NCBI GenBank assembly: GCA_964477265.1
Contig: CAYZDJ010000007.1
Coordinates: 70,984 to 134,983 of the forward strand
Direction of reading: 5' to 3'
DNA: 64,000 bases
Origin: CAIVPM01 sp964477265
Lineage (GTDB): Bacteria; Bacteroidota; Bacteroidia; Chitinophagales; Chitinophagaceae
Shown: positions 51,813-59,326 of the stretch, one piece after another
Layout: every line of letters starts with the position of its first letter
Position numbering within the stretch: position 1 is the first letter of the stretch
Position numbers and translations under genes: made by a program
The notes under the pieces: generated by a model
Database searches by the model: none
What the model was told of the DNA's origin: nothing
Seen by the model: only the letters and a program-made list of their open reading frames with translations

Positions 51813-52988
51813 ATGAGAAAACGTTTTTTGTTTATTAGTGTTACTACTAGTTTATTTTCAATTCTAGGTAGTCAAGTTAAAGCACAGGTTGCTGAAACAA
51901 TAAATCCAAGAACTACTGCTGTTCCTTTTTTACGTATAGCACCAGATGCAAGGGCTTCAGGAATGGGTGATGTTGGTGTTGCAACTACTCCAGATGCAAG
52001 TTCTAGCTTTTGGAATTTGGCTAAAGCACCATTTGCCAAAAGCAATACTGGTATTAGTTTAACTTATACACCATGGCTAAAGGCTTTGGGTGTTAGCGAT
52101 GTGTATTTGGCAACACTTGGTTTTAACCACAAGCTTAGTGATGGTCAAGGTGCTATTGGTGGTAGTTTACGTTATTTCAGCTTAGGAACAATTCAGTTTA
52201 CTGATAATAATGCTGTATTGCAAAATACTTTTCGCCCAAGGGAAATGGCTTTAGATTTTGGATATGCACGTAAACTCAGCGACAGACTTTCGCTAGGTGT
52301 TGCTTTACGCTATATCAATTCTAATCTTACTGGAGATTATTCTCAGGGAGGAAATACCTATAAAGCTGGTAATGCTATTGCTGGCGATATTAGTTTATAC
52401 TATGATGGTGTTACAGAAAAAGATGGTGCTGGTTTTGCCTGGGGTTTTACCTTGAGCAATTTAGGTTCAAAAATTGGCTATACAAATGATAATGCCAACA
52501 AAGATTACATACCTGCAAACCTTGGTTTTGGGTTTAATTATACTTATCCAATTGATGAAGCCAATAAAATAAATTTTGCTTTTGATATTAATAAATTATT
52601 GGTTCCTGCCCCACCAACCAGAAATGATCCAAACACATTTACTTCTGAAGACTCTGCTAACTTAGTTGCTTACAGAAGCCAGAGTGTAATTAGCAGTTGG
52701 TTCAAATCTTTTAGTGATGGTGGTGGTTTTGTAAAATCTTTACAAGTATCGCTTGGTGCCGAGTATTGCTATAATGACCAGTTTTTTGTGAGAGCAGGTT
52801 ATTTTAGCGAAAGCACTATTGAAGGTGGAAGAAAATATTTTACTGCTGGTGCAGGTATTCAATACAACGTAATGAATTTTAATTTTTCATATTTAATTCC
52901 ATCTGGCTCAACTGCAGGCTCTGGTACAAGTCCATTAGCTAATACAGTTCGTTTTGGTGTTACATTTGATTTAGATGGAGGTGAGTAG
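51813..52988 (+). CDS. porV: Type IX secretion outer-membrane protein PorV (LptO)
   Basis: Shuttle barrel that receives T9SS cargo at the Sov translocon and, with PorU, forms part of the attachment complex. The 391-residue chain has a signal peptide (about 1-24, ending QVKAQ), then the characteristic 'AVPFLRIAPDARASGMGDVGVATTPDASSSFWN' (about 37-68). FadL-type barrel strands run to the end (FRPREMALDFGYARKLSDRLSLGVALRYI, AGAGIQYNVMNFNFSYLIPSG, TVRFGVTFDLDG). The usual neighbour porU is absent here; porV sits after the PorP/PorE-like pair. A CTCGAA-type terminator follows. Confidence 0.94.
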   Translation: MRKRFLFISVTTSLFSILGSQVKAQVAETINPRTTAVPFLRIAPDARASGMGDVGVATTPDASSSFWNLAKAPFAKSNTGISLTYTPWLKALGVSDVYLATLGFNHKLSDGQGAIGGSLRYFSLGTIQFTDNNAVLQNTFRPREMALDFGYARKLSDRLSLGVALRYINSNLTGDYSQGGNTYKAGNAIAGDISLYYDGVTEKDGAGFAWGFTLSNLGSKIGYTNDNANKDYIPANLGFGFNYTYPIDEANKINFAFDINKLLVPAPPTRNDPNTFTSEDSANLVAYRSQSVISSWFKSFSDGGGFVKSLQVSLGAEYCYNDQFFVRAGYFSESTIEGGRKYFTAGAGIQYNVMNFNFSYLIPSGSTAGSGTSPLANTVRFGVTFDLDGGE

Positions 52989-53018
52989 TAGCTTAAATTG
53001 AATTATAAAGAATAAAAC

Positions 53019-53051
53019 AAAAAACTCGAAGCATTGCTTCGAGTTTTTTTA
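53019..53051. terminator. Terminator between porV and the methyltransferase gene
   Basis: Stem AAAAAACTCGAAGC (53019-53032) against GCTTCGAGTTTTTT (53036-53049), a three-base loop and a T run. It lies between convergent genes and can serve both. Confidence 0.85.
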
Positions 53052-53065
53052 TGAAGTTAGTACAA

Positions 53066-53809
53066 CTATTTTTTCCTGGCAATAATTATCATTCTTGGCG
53101 AGGTATGAATATTATAATCACTCAAATTATAATCGCCAAAAACATTTTGTATTTGCATATTCTGCAATGATAGCATTTCATTAAAATCGCCCAAGCTAAA
53201 TTTCGCAACACGCTCTGTAGATAAGTGCCTTGGCAAGCCATTTATATCGTCAGCAACCTGTATTTGTTTATAAAAATGATTATCTGTTTGCCACTTTGTA
53301 ATAACAAATTTCAGGTTATCTATTTCTTTTTCGCCTAACGAGCAAAAGAAATTTTCCTCGAAATGTGTGTTTAGGTAATCTATCACAAAAACACCATTGT
53401 GCTTAATGCTTTGGGTTATTGAACGTATTGCATTATTGTGCTCTCGTTGGGTTTTAAAATAACCAAAGCTGGTAAAAAGGTTAAAGGCAATATCAAAGTA
53501 ATTTACATAAAATGGTAACCGCATGTCATGTATGCAAAAGTGCAGTTTCTCATTTTCATTTTGTTTGGCTTCATTTATAGATTCAAAAGATAAATCTATG
53601 CCCGTTACATCAAAGCCCATTTCATTCAAAGCCTTGCTGTGCCTGCCTTTGCCACAAGCTACATCCAGCATTTTGCTATTGGGTTCGGGTCGTAAAAAAT
53701 TAATTATTTTTTGTATAAAAGCAATGGCTTCACTTTCATCTCTGTTGTTATATAAAAGATGATAATAACGTGAATTGAACCAATTACTAAACCATTCCTG
53801 AGTTTGCAT
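53066..53809 (-). CDS. Class I SAM-dependent methyltransferase
   Basis: 247 residues with motif I MLDVACGKGRHS (about 44-55), the acidic ribose-binding end of strand 2 (VTGIDLS, about 67-73), and motif IV region 'FDIAFNLFTSFGYF' (about 105-118). It belongs to the Methyltransf_25/11 group, cytoplasmic, with unknown substrate. The frr gene lies 36 bases upstream in the same direction, so the two are probably one transcript. Confidence 0.88.
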   Translation of the reverse strand: MQTQEWFSNWFNSRYYHLLYNNRDESEAIAFIQKIINFLRPEPNSKMLDVACGKGRHSKALNEMGFDVTGIDLSFESINEAKQNENEKLHFCIHDMRLPFYVNYFDIAFNLFTSFGYFKTQREHNNAIRSITQSIKHNGVFVIDYLNTHFEENFFCSLGEKEIDNLKFVITKWQTDNHFYKQIQVADDINGLPRHLSTERVAKFSLGDFNEMLSLQNMQIQNVFGDYNLSDYNIHTSPRMIIIARKK

Positions 53810-53845
53810 AATAATTGGTTATAATTTAAAAATTAATGGTTAACA

Positions 53846-54409
53846 TTAGATGATTAACATTTCTTTTTCCTTTGCAACCAAATGCTTATCTACTAAGGCA
53901 ATAAATTTATTGGTTTCATCCTGTACCGAAGTTTCTGCATCTTTAGCAGCATCTTCACTTAATCCATCTTTCTGTAGTTTCTTGATTTGCTCAATACTGT
54001 CACGTCTTATATTTCTTATGGCAACTTTAGATTGTTCGCCTTCGCCTGCTGCTTTTTTAATTAATTCTCTTCTTCGTTCTTCTGTTAATGGGGGTAAATA
54101 TAACCTTATCTGCACTCCATCATTTTGAGGTGTGATGCCAATATTTGCCTGTAAAATGGCACGCTCAATAGGTGCAAGCATATTTTTTTCCCAAGGTTGA
54201 ATGCTTATTGTTCTTGCATCTAAAACACTCACATTGGCAACTTGGTTAATTGGTGTTGGGTTGCCATAATAATCAACATTAACTCCATCAAGCATAGATG
54301 GAGTTGCTTTACCTGCACGAATTTTTGCAAGCTCACTTTCTAAATGCAAAATAGCTTTTTGCATACTTGAACTAGTCTCTCCTATTATTATATCTAATTC
54401 TTCTGTCAT
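53846..54409 (-). CDS. frr: Ribosome recycling factor
   Basis: Splits post-termination ribosomes with EF-G. From the ATG at 54409 the product has 187 residues, the usual RRF length; an ATG at 54427 would add six residues not seen in the family. Domain I helices (about 5-30 and 105-185) and domain II (about 31-104) are clear: 'LAKIRAGKATPSMLDGVNVDYYG', 'ARTISIQPWEKNMLAPIERAI', 'LPPLTEERRRELIKKAAGEGEQSKVAIRNIRRD'. pyrH, the common upstream neighbour, is not here; instead a terminator separates frr from a WecA/MraY-type gene. Confidence 0.96.
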   Translation of the reverse strand: MTEELDIIIGETSSSMQKAILHLESELAKIRAGKATPSMLDGVNVDYYGNPTPINQVANVSVLDARTISIQPWEKNMLAPIERAILQANIGITPQNDGVQIRLYLPPLTEERRRELIKKAAGEGEQSKVAIRNIRRDSIEQIKKLQKDGLSEDAAKDAETSVQDETNKFIALVDKHLVAKEKEMLII

Positions 54410-54440
54410 AAAAAAAAGTTGCAGCAAATCTATAAGGTTT

Positions 54441-54477
54441 AATAAAAAAGCCTCATTTTTTTTGAGGCTTTTTTATT
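54441..54477 (-). terminator. Terminator of the WecA/MraY-type gene
   Basis: AATAAAAAAGCCTCA (54441-54455) / TGAGGCTTTTTTATT (54463-54477), 15 perfect pairs with a seven-base loop, overlapping the stop codon of the 54477-55625 gene. It separates that gene from frr. Confidence 0.8.
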
Positions 54478-55625
54478 TATTTTTCTACTACTTGCGAGTG
54501 TTGATCTTTGGCAGTGATAAGTGTTACCACATGTTTTATTTTCTTAGAGAATGTTATATCCTCGTCTTCTTTTAATGCTCTGTATTTTGCTTTACTTTTT
54601 CTACCAGTTACTTGTAAAAAGAAAACGCCTAAAAAGAATAAACTGGTTTGTAAAAGTATAATTGTTGTAGTACCCATTGGTAGTGCAACATAAGTAAGCA
54701 ATATAAATGATATAGCTGATGCACCAATAATAATAGTTATTACTTTATGACTTAATCCTCTATCTAATAAAATATGGTGCAAATGATTTCTGTCTGGAAA
54801 GAAAGGAGACCTTCCATTCATTATTCGTATTGTAAATACCCTTAAAGTATCAAGCAATGGCATTATTAAAATACCAAATCCTAATGCTGGAGAAGATGTA
54901 ACCTGAAAGAAAGAGTTGCTGTTTGCGGTTTCAATAAAGTGAATTACAAGTATAGCATTAACAATTCCACAAAGCATAGAGCCAGTATCACCCATAAATA
55001 TTTTGGCTGGTGGAAAATTAAATATCAAAAACGCAAACAAAGAACCTGCAAACACAATACCCATCATTGCATATACAAAGTCTCCATTTGAATAAAAAAA
55101 CCATGCAAAAACACCAGCAGTGATAATGCTTATTGTTGCAGCTAATCCGTCAATACCGTCAATTAAATTATAAGCATTCATTATAACAATAATAGTTAGC
55201 ATAGTTAATACATAGCTAATACCACCATTAATTATATGAATACCTAAAAAGCCATGCATGTTTGTAATTAAAATATTGGCTTTAAACATTAGTATTGCCG
55301 ATGCAATTATTTGCCCAAACATTTTTTTGGTAGGCGACAATCCTACTATGTCATCTTTGATTCCAAAAAAGAAAACTACAAAAAAGCTTAGAACGAAATA
55401 CTGCAAAAAATTAGAAGCATCGATAACTCCTACCAACAATAAACTAATAATAAATCCTGCAAAAATAGCAACACCACCAAGAGAAGGTATTGGTGTTGTA
55501 TGCACCTTTCTATCATTAGGTATATCGAATAATTTTCTTTGATTGGCTATTTTCAATACTTTCGGAATTGCATAAAAAGTAATGCAAAAAGCCAAAAGTC
55601 CTCCGAGAAGTAAATTTCCTGTCAT
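54477..55625 (-). CDS. Undecaprenyl-phosphate sugar-1-phosphate transferase (WecA/MraY family)
   Basis: Inner-membrane enzyme that loads a sugar-1-phosphate (probably GlcNAc-1-P) from a UDP-sugar onto the lipid carrier, starting a surface glycan. The 382-residue chain has about ten hydrophobic segments. Family motifs: VHTTPIPSLGGVA (about 42-54), FFGIKDDIVGLSPTKK (about 86-101), MNAYNLIDGIDGLA (about 149-162) and NFPPAKIFMGDTGSM (about 204-218), the last two carrying catalytic aspartates. The loop RNHLHHILLDRG is the cytoplasmic HIHH-like motif of WecA, arguing against MraY itself. It has no glycan cluster around it. Confidence 0.9.
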   Translation of the reverse strand: MTGNLLLGGLLAFCITFYAIPKVLKIANQRKLFDIPNDRKVHTTPIPSLGGVAIFAGFIISLLLVGVIDASNFLQYFVLSFFVVFFFGIKDDIVGLSPTKKMFGQIIASAILMFKANILITNMHGFLGIHIINGGISYVLTMLTIIVIMNAYNLIDGIDGLAATISIITAGVFAWFFYSNGDFVYAMMGIVFAGSLFAFLIFNFPPAKIFMGDTGSMLCGIVNAILVIHFIETANSNSFFQVTSSPALGFGILIMPLLDTLRVFTIRIMNGRSPFFPDRNHLHHILLDRGLSHKVITIIIGASAISFILLTYVALPMGTTTIILLQTSLFFLGVFFLQVTGRKSKAKYRALKEDEDITFSKKIKHVVTLITAKDQHSQVVEK

Positions 55626-55798
55626 TGTAAAGAAGTTTAGTTTTGAGGCTGAATTATCGCTTTCGGTAGAGGGTTTGGCAAAATTAAGGGTAAAACTGCG
55701 AAACAGCCAACTAATTTTAGTTTTTTCTCTGTTAAGTTATTGTATATAGCTCCAATGCTTTAATGCATTACCCTTTATTTTGCAAACAAAAAATTGTA

Positions 55799-56635
55799 AT
55801 GCAAGATTTAAAAAATATAGCAACACAAGTTAGAAGAGATATAGTTAGAATGGTACACGCAGTGCAAAGTGGCCATCCTGGTGGTTCACTTGGTTGCACA
55901 GATTACTTGACAGCATTGTATTTCAGCGAAATGAAACATAGTACTAATTTTACGATGGATGGAAAAAATGAAGACTTATTCTTTCTTTCTAATGGTCATA
56001 TATCGCCCTTAATGTACTCTATTTTAGCACGTGCTGGATATTTTGAAGTAAAAGAATTATCAACTTTCAGAAAAATAAATTCTCGTTTACAGGGTCATCC
56101 TACAACTCACGATAATTTGCCAGGCGTAAGAATGGCAAGTGGCTCTTTGGGGCAAGGTATGAGTGTTGCAATTGGTGCTGCTTTAACAAAGAAACTAAAC
56201 AACGATAGCCATATTGTTTATTCGTTGCATGGCGATGGTGAATTGCAGGAAGGACAAAACTGGGAAGCCATCATGTTTGCAGCACATAAAAAAGTAGATA
56301 ATTTAATTGCTGCTGTTGATTATAATGGACAACAAATTGATGGCTCTACAGAAAAAGTAATGAGCTTGGGAAATTTGCAAACAAAGTTTGAAGCATTTGG
56401 CTGGCAGGTTATAAATGTAGAAAGTGGAAATGATATTGATGCTATAATTGAAGGCATAAGAACTGCTAAAACATTTATAGGCAAAGGCAAACCAATATGT
56501 ATTTTATTGAAAACAAAAATGGGTAAAGGAATAGATTTTATGGAAGGTGGACACGAGTGGCATGGCATAGCACCAAACGATGAACAGCTTGCCAATGCCT
56601 TATCTCAATTACCAGAAACATTGGGCGATTATTAA
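55799..56635 (+). CDS. Transketolase, N-terminal (thiamine diphosphate-binding) subunit
   Basis: One half of a split transketolase of the pentose phosphate pathway; 278 residues from the ATG at 55799 (an upstream ATG at 55763 would add 12 unlikely residues). Seen: 'AVQSGHPGGSLGCTDYLTALYF' (about 18-39), 'FFLSNGHISPLMYSILARAGYF' (about 62-83), the metal/ThDP motif HGDGELQEGQNWEAIMFA (about 143-160), and KTKMGKGIDFMEG. The complementary C-terminal subunit, normally adjacent, is not in this window: the next gene is an unrelated secreted protein. A TATTTTG box near 55776 fits a -7 element. Confidence 0.92.
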   Translation: MQDLKNIATQVRRDIVRMVHAVQSGHPGGSLGCTDYLTALYFSEMKHSTNFTMDGKNEDLFFLSNGHISPLMYSILARAGYFEVKELSTFRKINSRLQGHPTTHDNLPGVRMASGSLGQGMSVAIGAALTKKLNNDSHIVYSLHGDGELQEGQNWEAIMFAAHKKVDNLIAAVDYNGQQIDGSTEKVMSLGNLQTKFEAFGWQVINVESGNDIDAIIEGIRTAKTFIGKGKPICILLKTKMGKGIDFMEGGHEWHGIAPNDEQLANALSQLPETLGDY

Positions 56636-56666
56636 GATAGTTTGATAGTTTTTTTAAACTAACAAT

Positions 56667-58136
56667 ATGAGAGTTGCATTATTTTTTGTTTTATTGCTGA
56701 ATATTAATGTTGCTTATTGTAATTCCAATTCATTTAATTTACCTTATGAAACTTGCATTTCTAACAATGGGAAATTCGCAGTTTGCTGTAATATATACAT
56801 TCAAAAGAATAGATACTGTAATATAATCTACGATTGTAAAGAAAGAAAAACACTTGATACAATTTACTGCACTACAGAATCGGAAATATACTTTTCTAAT
56901 AATTCTAAATATTTTGGATATATCGATACTGCATTTAATCTTACAATCTATTTGTTAGAAACCAAAACCAAAATAATTGTTAGTAAAATTGGGTTATTAT
57001 TCCCACATCTTACTACTACATTTTTTTCGGATAGTGATGATAGATTTTATGTTTTAAACTTTGGCTTATTACAGACTTATACCAGCTATTTATTGCCCAA
57101 TAAGCTTAATGAAGAAAGGTTTTATAGTGATTGGAATTTTTCTGATTGTGAAAAAAATTGGAATGATTTTGCCTCAAAAAGAAGATACAACTTTTCTTAC
57201 AATGAAGAAAAGAGGAAGGCAATAATTACATCAGAAAATTTGACTGAAGACCCTAAAGATTATCTTACTACTAAAAAGACAAGAGTAATTAGATCGTTTC
57301 TTCCTGCAAAAAGAGTTAATGGCAAAAGTAAAAAATACAATTGCGAAGCTTTTTTAACAGTAAGCAATACAGGAAAATATTTACTACTAAGTTATCCTGA
57401 ACGCAATAAAGATGCTTTGATTATTAATTCAAGCAATTTTAAAATAATTAGTCGTATAAAAGATGTAGCACCATTGGGAAAAATTAAAAACGAAATTTTT
57501 AAAAATGTTGTTTTTAGTAGCGATGACAAAAGAGTAATTACAGTAAACACTAAAAAACAACTTTGCTTATGGAATGTAAAAAATGGTAAATTGTTGAGCA
57601 GAATTGATAATACGCTAGTACCTAAAAAAAGGCTTTCGCATTTAAGTATTTATTTTAAATATTTTATAACAGATAAAAAATATATTGTATATCATTTTTT
57701 TGATGAAACTAATTATAAACCTGTAACTTATTTATTGGATTGCAGAACATTAAAATGTATTAAAAAATTTTCAATATCAGAGCAGCCATACAATAATTTA
57801 TATCTTAGAAGAAATAGTGACTTAGGTACAGAAGTTAGTGGAATTTCAAAAAAGAGTAAGTATGTAGTTATGGAGAGAATACATAAAAATTTGTATGATT
57901 CTGTTACTTTTTCAAGTATTTATAGTTATAAAAATTTGAAGTTACTTAAGAAACTAAAGGCAAATGATGTAAAAGAAATGACGTATAAAAGGAACATTTA
58001 TTATTCTCAAAAAAAATATTACGAAACAAAAATTAATGAAACATATATTTTTCTTACGCCACATCAAATAATTGAATGTGAGTGGTCGATTATGGACTTT
58101 TTAGAGTCATTAAAAAAAGAAAAGACCAAAAATTAA
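56667..58136 (+). CDS. Secreted protein of unknown function with WD40-like repeats
   Basis: 489 residues with a signal peptide (MRVALFFVLLLNINVAYCN). Scattered propeller-like strands are visible: CISNNGKFAVCCNIYIQ (about 30), EIYFSNNSKYFGYID (about 70), FLTVSNTGKYLLLSYPE (about 230) and 'VVFSSDDKRVITVNTKKQLCLWNVKNGKLLSRID' (about 280-315), the last a good WD40 blade. The protein is unusually rich in Lys, Asn and Tyr, and its codons are more AT-rich than those of the flanking enzyme genes. It starts 31 bases after transketolase-N, between its two expected halves. No family recognised. Confidence 0.72.
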   Translation: MRVALFFVLLLNINVAYCNSNSFNLPYETCISNNGKFAVCCNIYIQKNRYCNIIYDCKERKTLDTIYCTTESEIYFSNNSKYFGYIDTAFNLTIYLLETKTKIIVSKIGLLFPHLTTTFFSDSDDRFYVLNFGLLQTYTSYLLPNKLNEERFYSDWNFSDCEKNWNDFASKRRYNFSYNEEKRKAIITSENLTEDPKDYLTTKKTRVIRSFLPAKRVNGKSKKYNCEAFLTVSNTGKYLLLSYPERNKDALIINSSNFKIISRIKDVAPLGKIKNEIFKNVVFSSDDKRVITVNTKKQLCLWNVKNGKLLSRIDNTLVPKKRLSHLSIYFKYFITDKKYIVYHFFDETNYKPVTYLLDCRTLKCIKKFSISEQPYNNLYLRRNSDLGTEVSGISKKSKYVVMERIHKNLYDSVTFSSIYSYKNLKLLKKLKANDVKEMTYKRNIYYSQKKYYETKINETYIFLTPHQIIECEWSIMDFLESLKKEKTKN

Positions 58137-58215
58137 TTTAATATATTTTATTAGGGTTTAAAGATGCTATATACCACTTAAAATATTTTATTGCAATCGA
58201 TATAGCTCAAAATCC

Positions 58216-58223
58216 TACTTTCG
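58216..58223 (+). promoter_or_regulatory. Candidate gap promoter
   Basis: TACTTTCG fits the TAnnTTTG -7 element with one deviation, and TTGC at 58191-58194 gives a TTTG-like -33 box with a 21-base spacer. The ATG of gap is 20 bases beyond the -7 box. Confidence 0.45.
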
Positions 58224-58242
58224 CCGCCTAAATTTTTTTATT

Positions 58243-59253
58243 ATGAATAATGTTAAAGTTGCCATTAATGGTTTTGGCAGAATTGGACGATTAGTTTTTC
58301 GTCAGATTTATAATATGCAAGGTATAGATGTTGTTGCTATCAACGACCTTACAAGCCCTGCTGTGCTTGCACATTTACTAAAATATGATAGTGCTCAAGG
58401 ACGTTTTAATGAAACAGTTACTTCTACCGAAAATTCAATTGTAGTAAATGGACATGAAGTAAAAATATATGCACAAAAAGATCCTGCACAAATACCTTGG
58501 GGTAGCCACAATGTAGATGTGGTAATTGAAAGCACAGGATTTTTTACAGATGCTGATAAAGCTAAAGCACATATTGCTGCTGGTGCTAAAAGAGTTGTAA
58601 TTTCTGCACCTGCAACTGGCGATTTAAAAACTGTTGTGTTTAATGTAAACCACAATATTTTAGATGGTAGCGAAACTATTATTAGCTGTGCAAGTTGCAC
58701 AACCAATTGTTTGGCTCCAATGGCAAAAGCATTGAACGATAATTTCACTATTTTGGCTGGAAGTATGACTACCATTCACGCATACACCAACGACCAAAAC
58801 ACTTTAGATGCTCCACATCCTAAAGGTGATTTGAGACGTGCAAGAGCTGCTGCTGCTAATATTGTTCCTAATAGTACTGGTGCTGCAAAAGCAATTGGGT
58901 TGGTATTGCCAGAATTAAAAGGTAAACTTGATGGTGGTGCACAACGTGTTCCTACTATTACTGGTAGTGTAACTGAATTAGTAGCTACTTGTGCTAAAAA
59001 AACAACACTTGAAGAAGTAAATGCTGCAATGAAAGCTGCAAGCAACGAAAGCTTTGGATATACTGAAGATGAAATTGTAAGTAGTGATATAATAGGCATT
59101 CATTTTGGTAGTTTGTTTGATGCTACACAAACTAAAGTTGTAACAGTTGGCGATACACAATTAATAAAAGTTGTTAGCTGGTACGATAATGAAATGAGCT
59201 ATGTAAGCCAATTAGTACGCACTGTTCATTATTTTGCAGGGTTGATAAAATAA
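58243..59253 (+). CDS. gap: Glyceraldehyde-3-phosphate dehydrogenase, type I
   Basis: Glycolytic enzyme oxidising glyceraldehyde-3-phosphate to 1,3-bisphosphoglycerate; 336 residues, the usual length. NAD-binding part: INGFGRIGRLVFR (8-20), Asp35 in VAINDL (favouring NAD+ over NADP+). Catalytic part: ASCTTNC with nucleophile Cys152, HAYTNDQ (the histidine activating it, about 178), and the S-loop region VPTITGSVTEL. The final WYDNEMSY is the family end motif. It stands alone between two terminators/promoters, and no other glycolytic gene is adjacent. Confidence 0.97.
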   Translation: MNNVKVAINGFGRIGRLVFRQIYNMQGIDVVAINDLTSPAVLAHLLKYDSAQGRFNETVTSTENSIVVNGHEVKIYAQKDPAQIPWGSHNVDVVIESTGFFTDADKAKAHIAAGAKRVVISAPATGDLKTVVFNVNHNILDGSETIISCASCTTNCLAPMAKALNDNFTILAGSMTTIHAYTNDQNTLDAPHPKGDLRRARAAAANIVPNSTGAAKAIGLVLPELKGKLDGGAQRVPTITGSVTELVATCAKKTTLEEVNAAMKAASNESFGYTEDEIVSSDIIGIHFGSLFDATQTKVVTVGDTQLIKVVSWYDNEMSYVSQLVRTVHYFAGLIK

Positions 59254-59263
59254 AATTTTAATT

Positions 59264-59312
59264 GAACATAATAAAAAGCCTCGAATATTATTCGAGGCTT
59301 TTTATTATGTTC
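59264..59312. terminator. Bidirectional terminator between gap and the giant T9SS protein
   Basis: Two 23-base perfectly complementary arms (59264-59286 and 59290-59312) with a three-base loop, core AAGCCTCGAAT/ATTCGAGGCTT. It sits between convergent genes. Confidence 0.9.
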
Positions 59313-59326
59313 ATATTTTGCTATAA

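Noticed and set aside
54477..55625. Assignment as MraY of peptidoglycan synthesis
   Set aside because: The HLHH-type loop and the absence of mur genes around it fit the WecA/TagO branch better.
58395..59160. Minus-strand open frames opposite gap
   Set aside because: Antisense shadows of a highly conserved enzyme gene, with no recognisable domain or start context.
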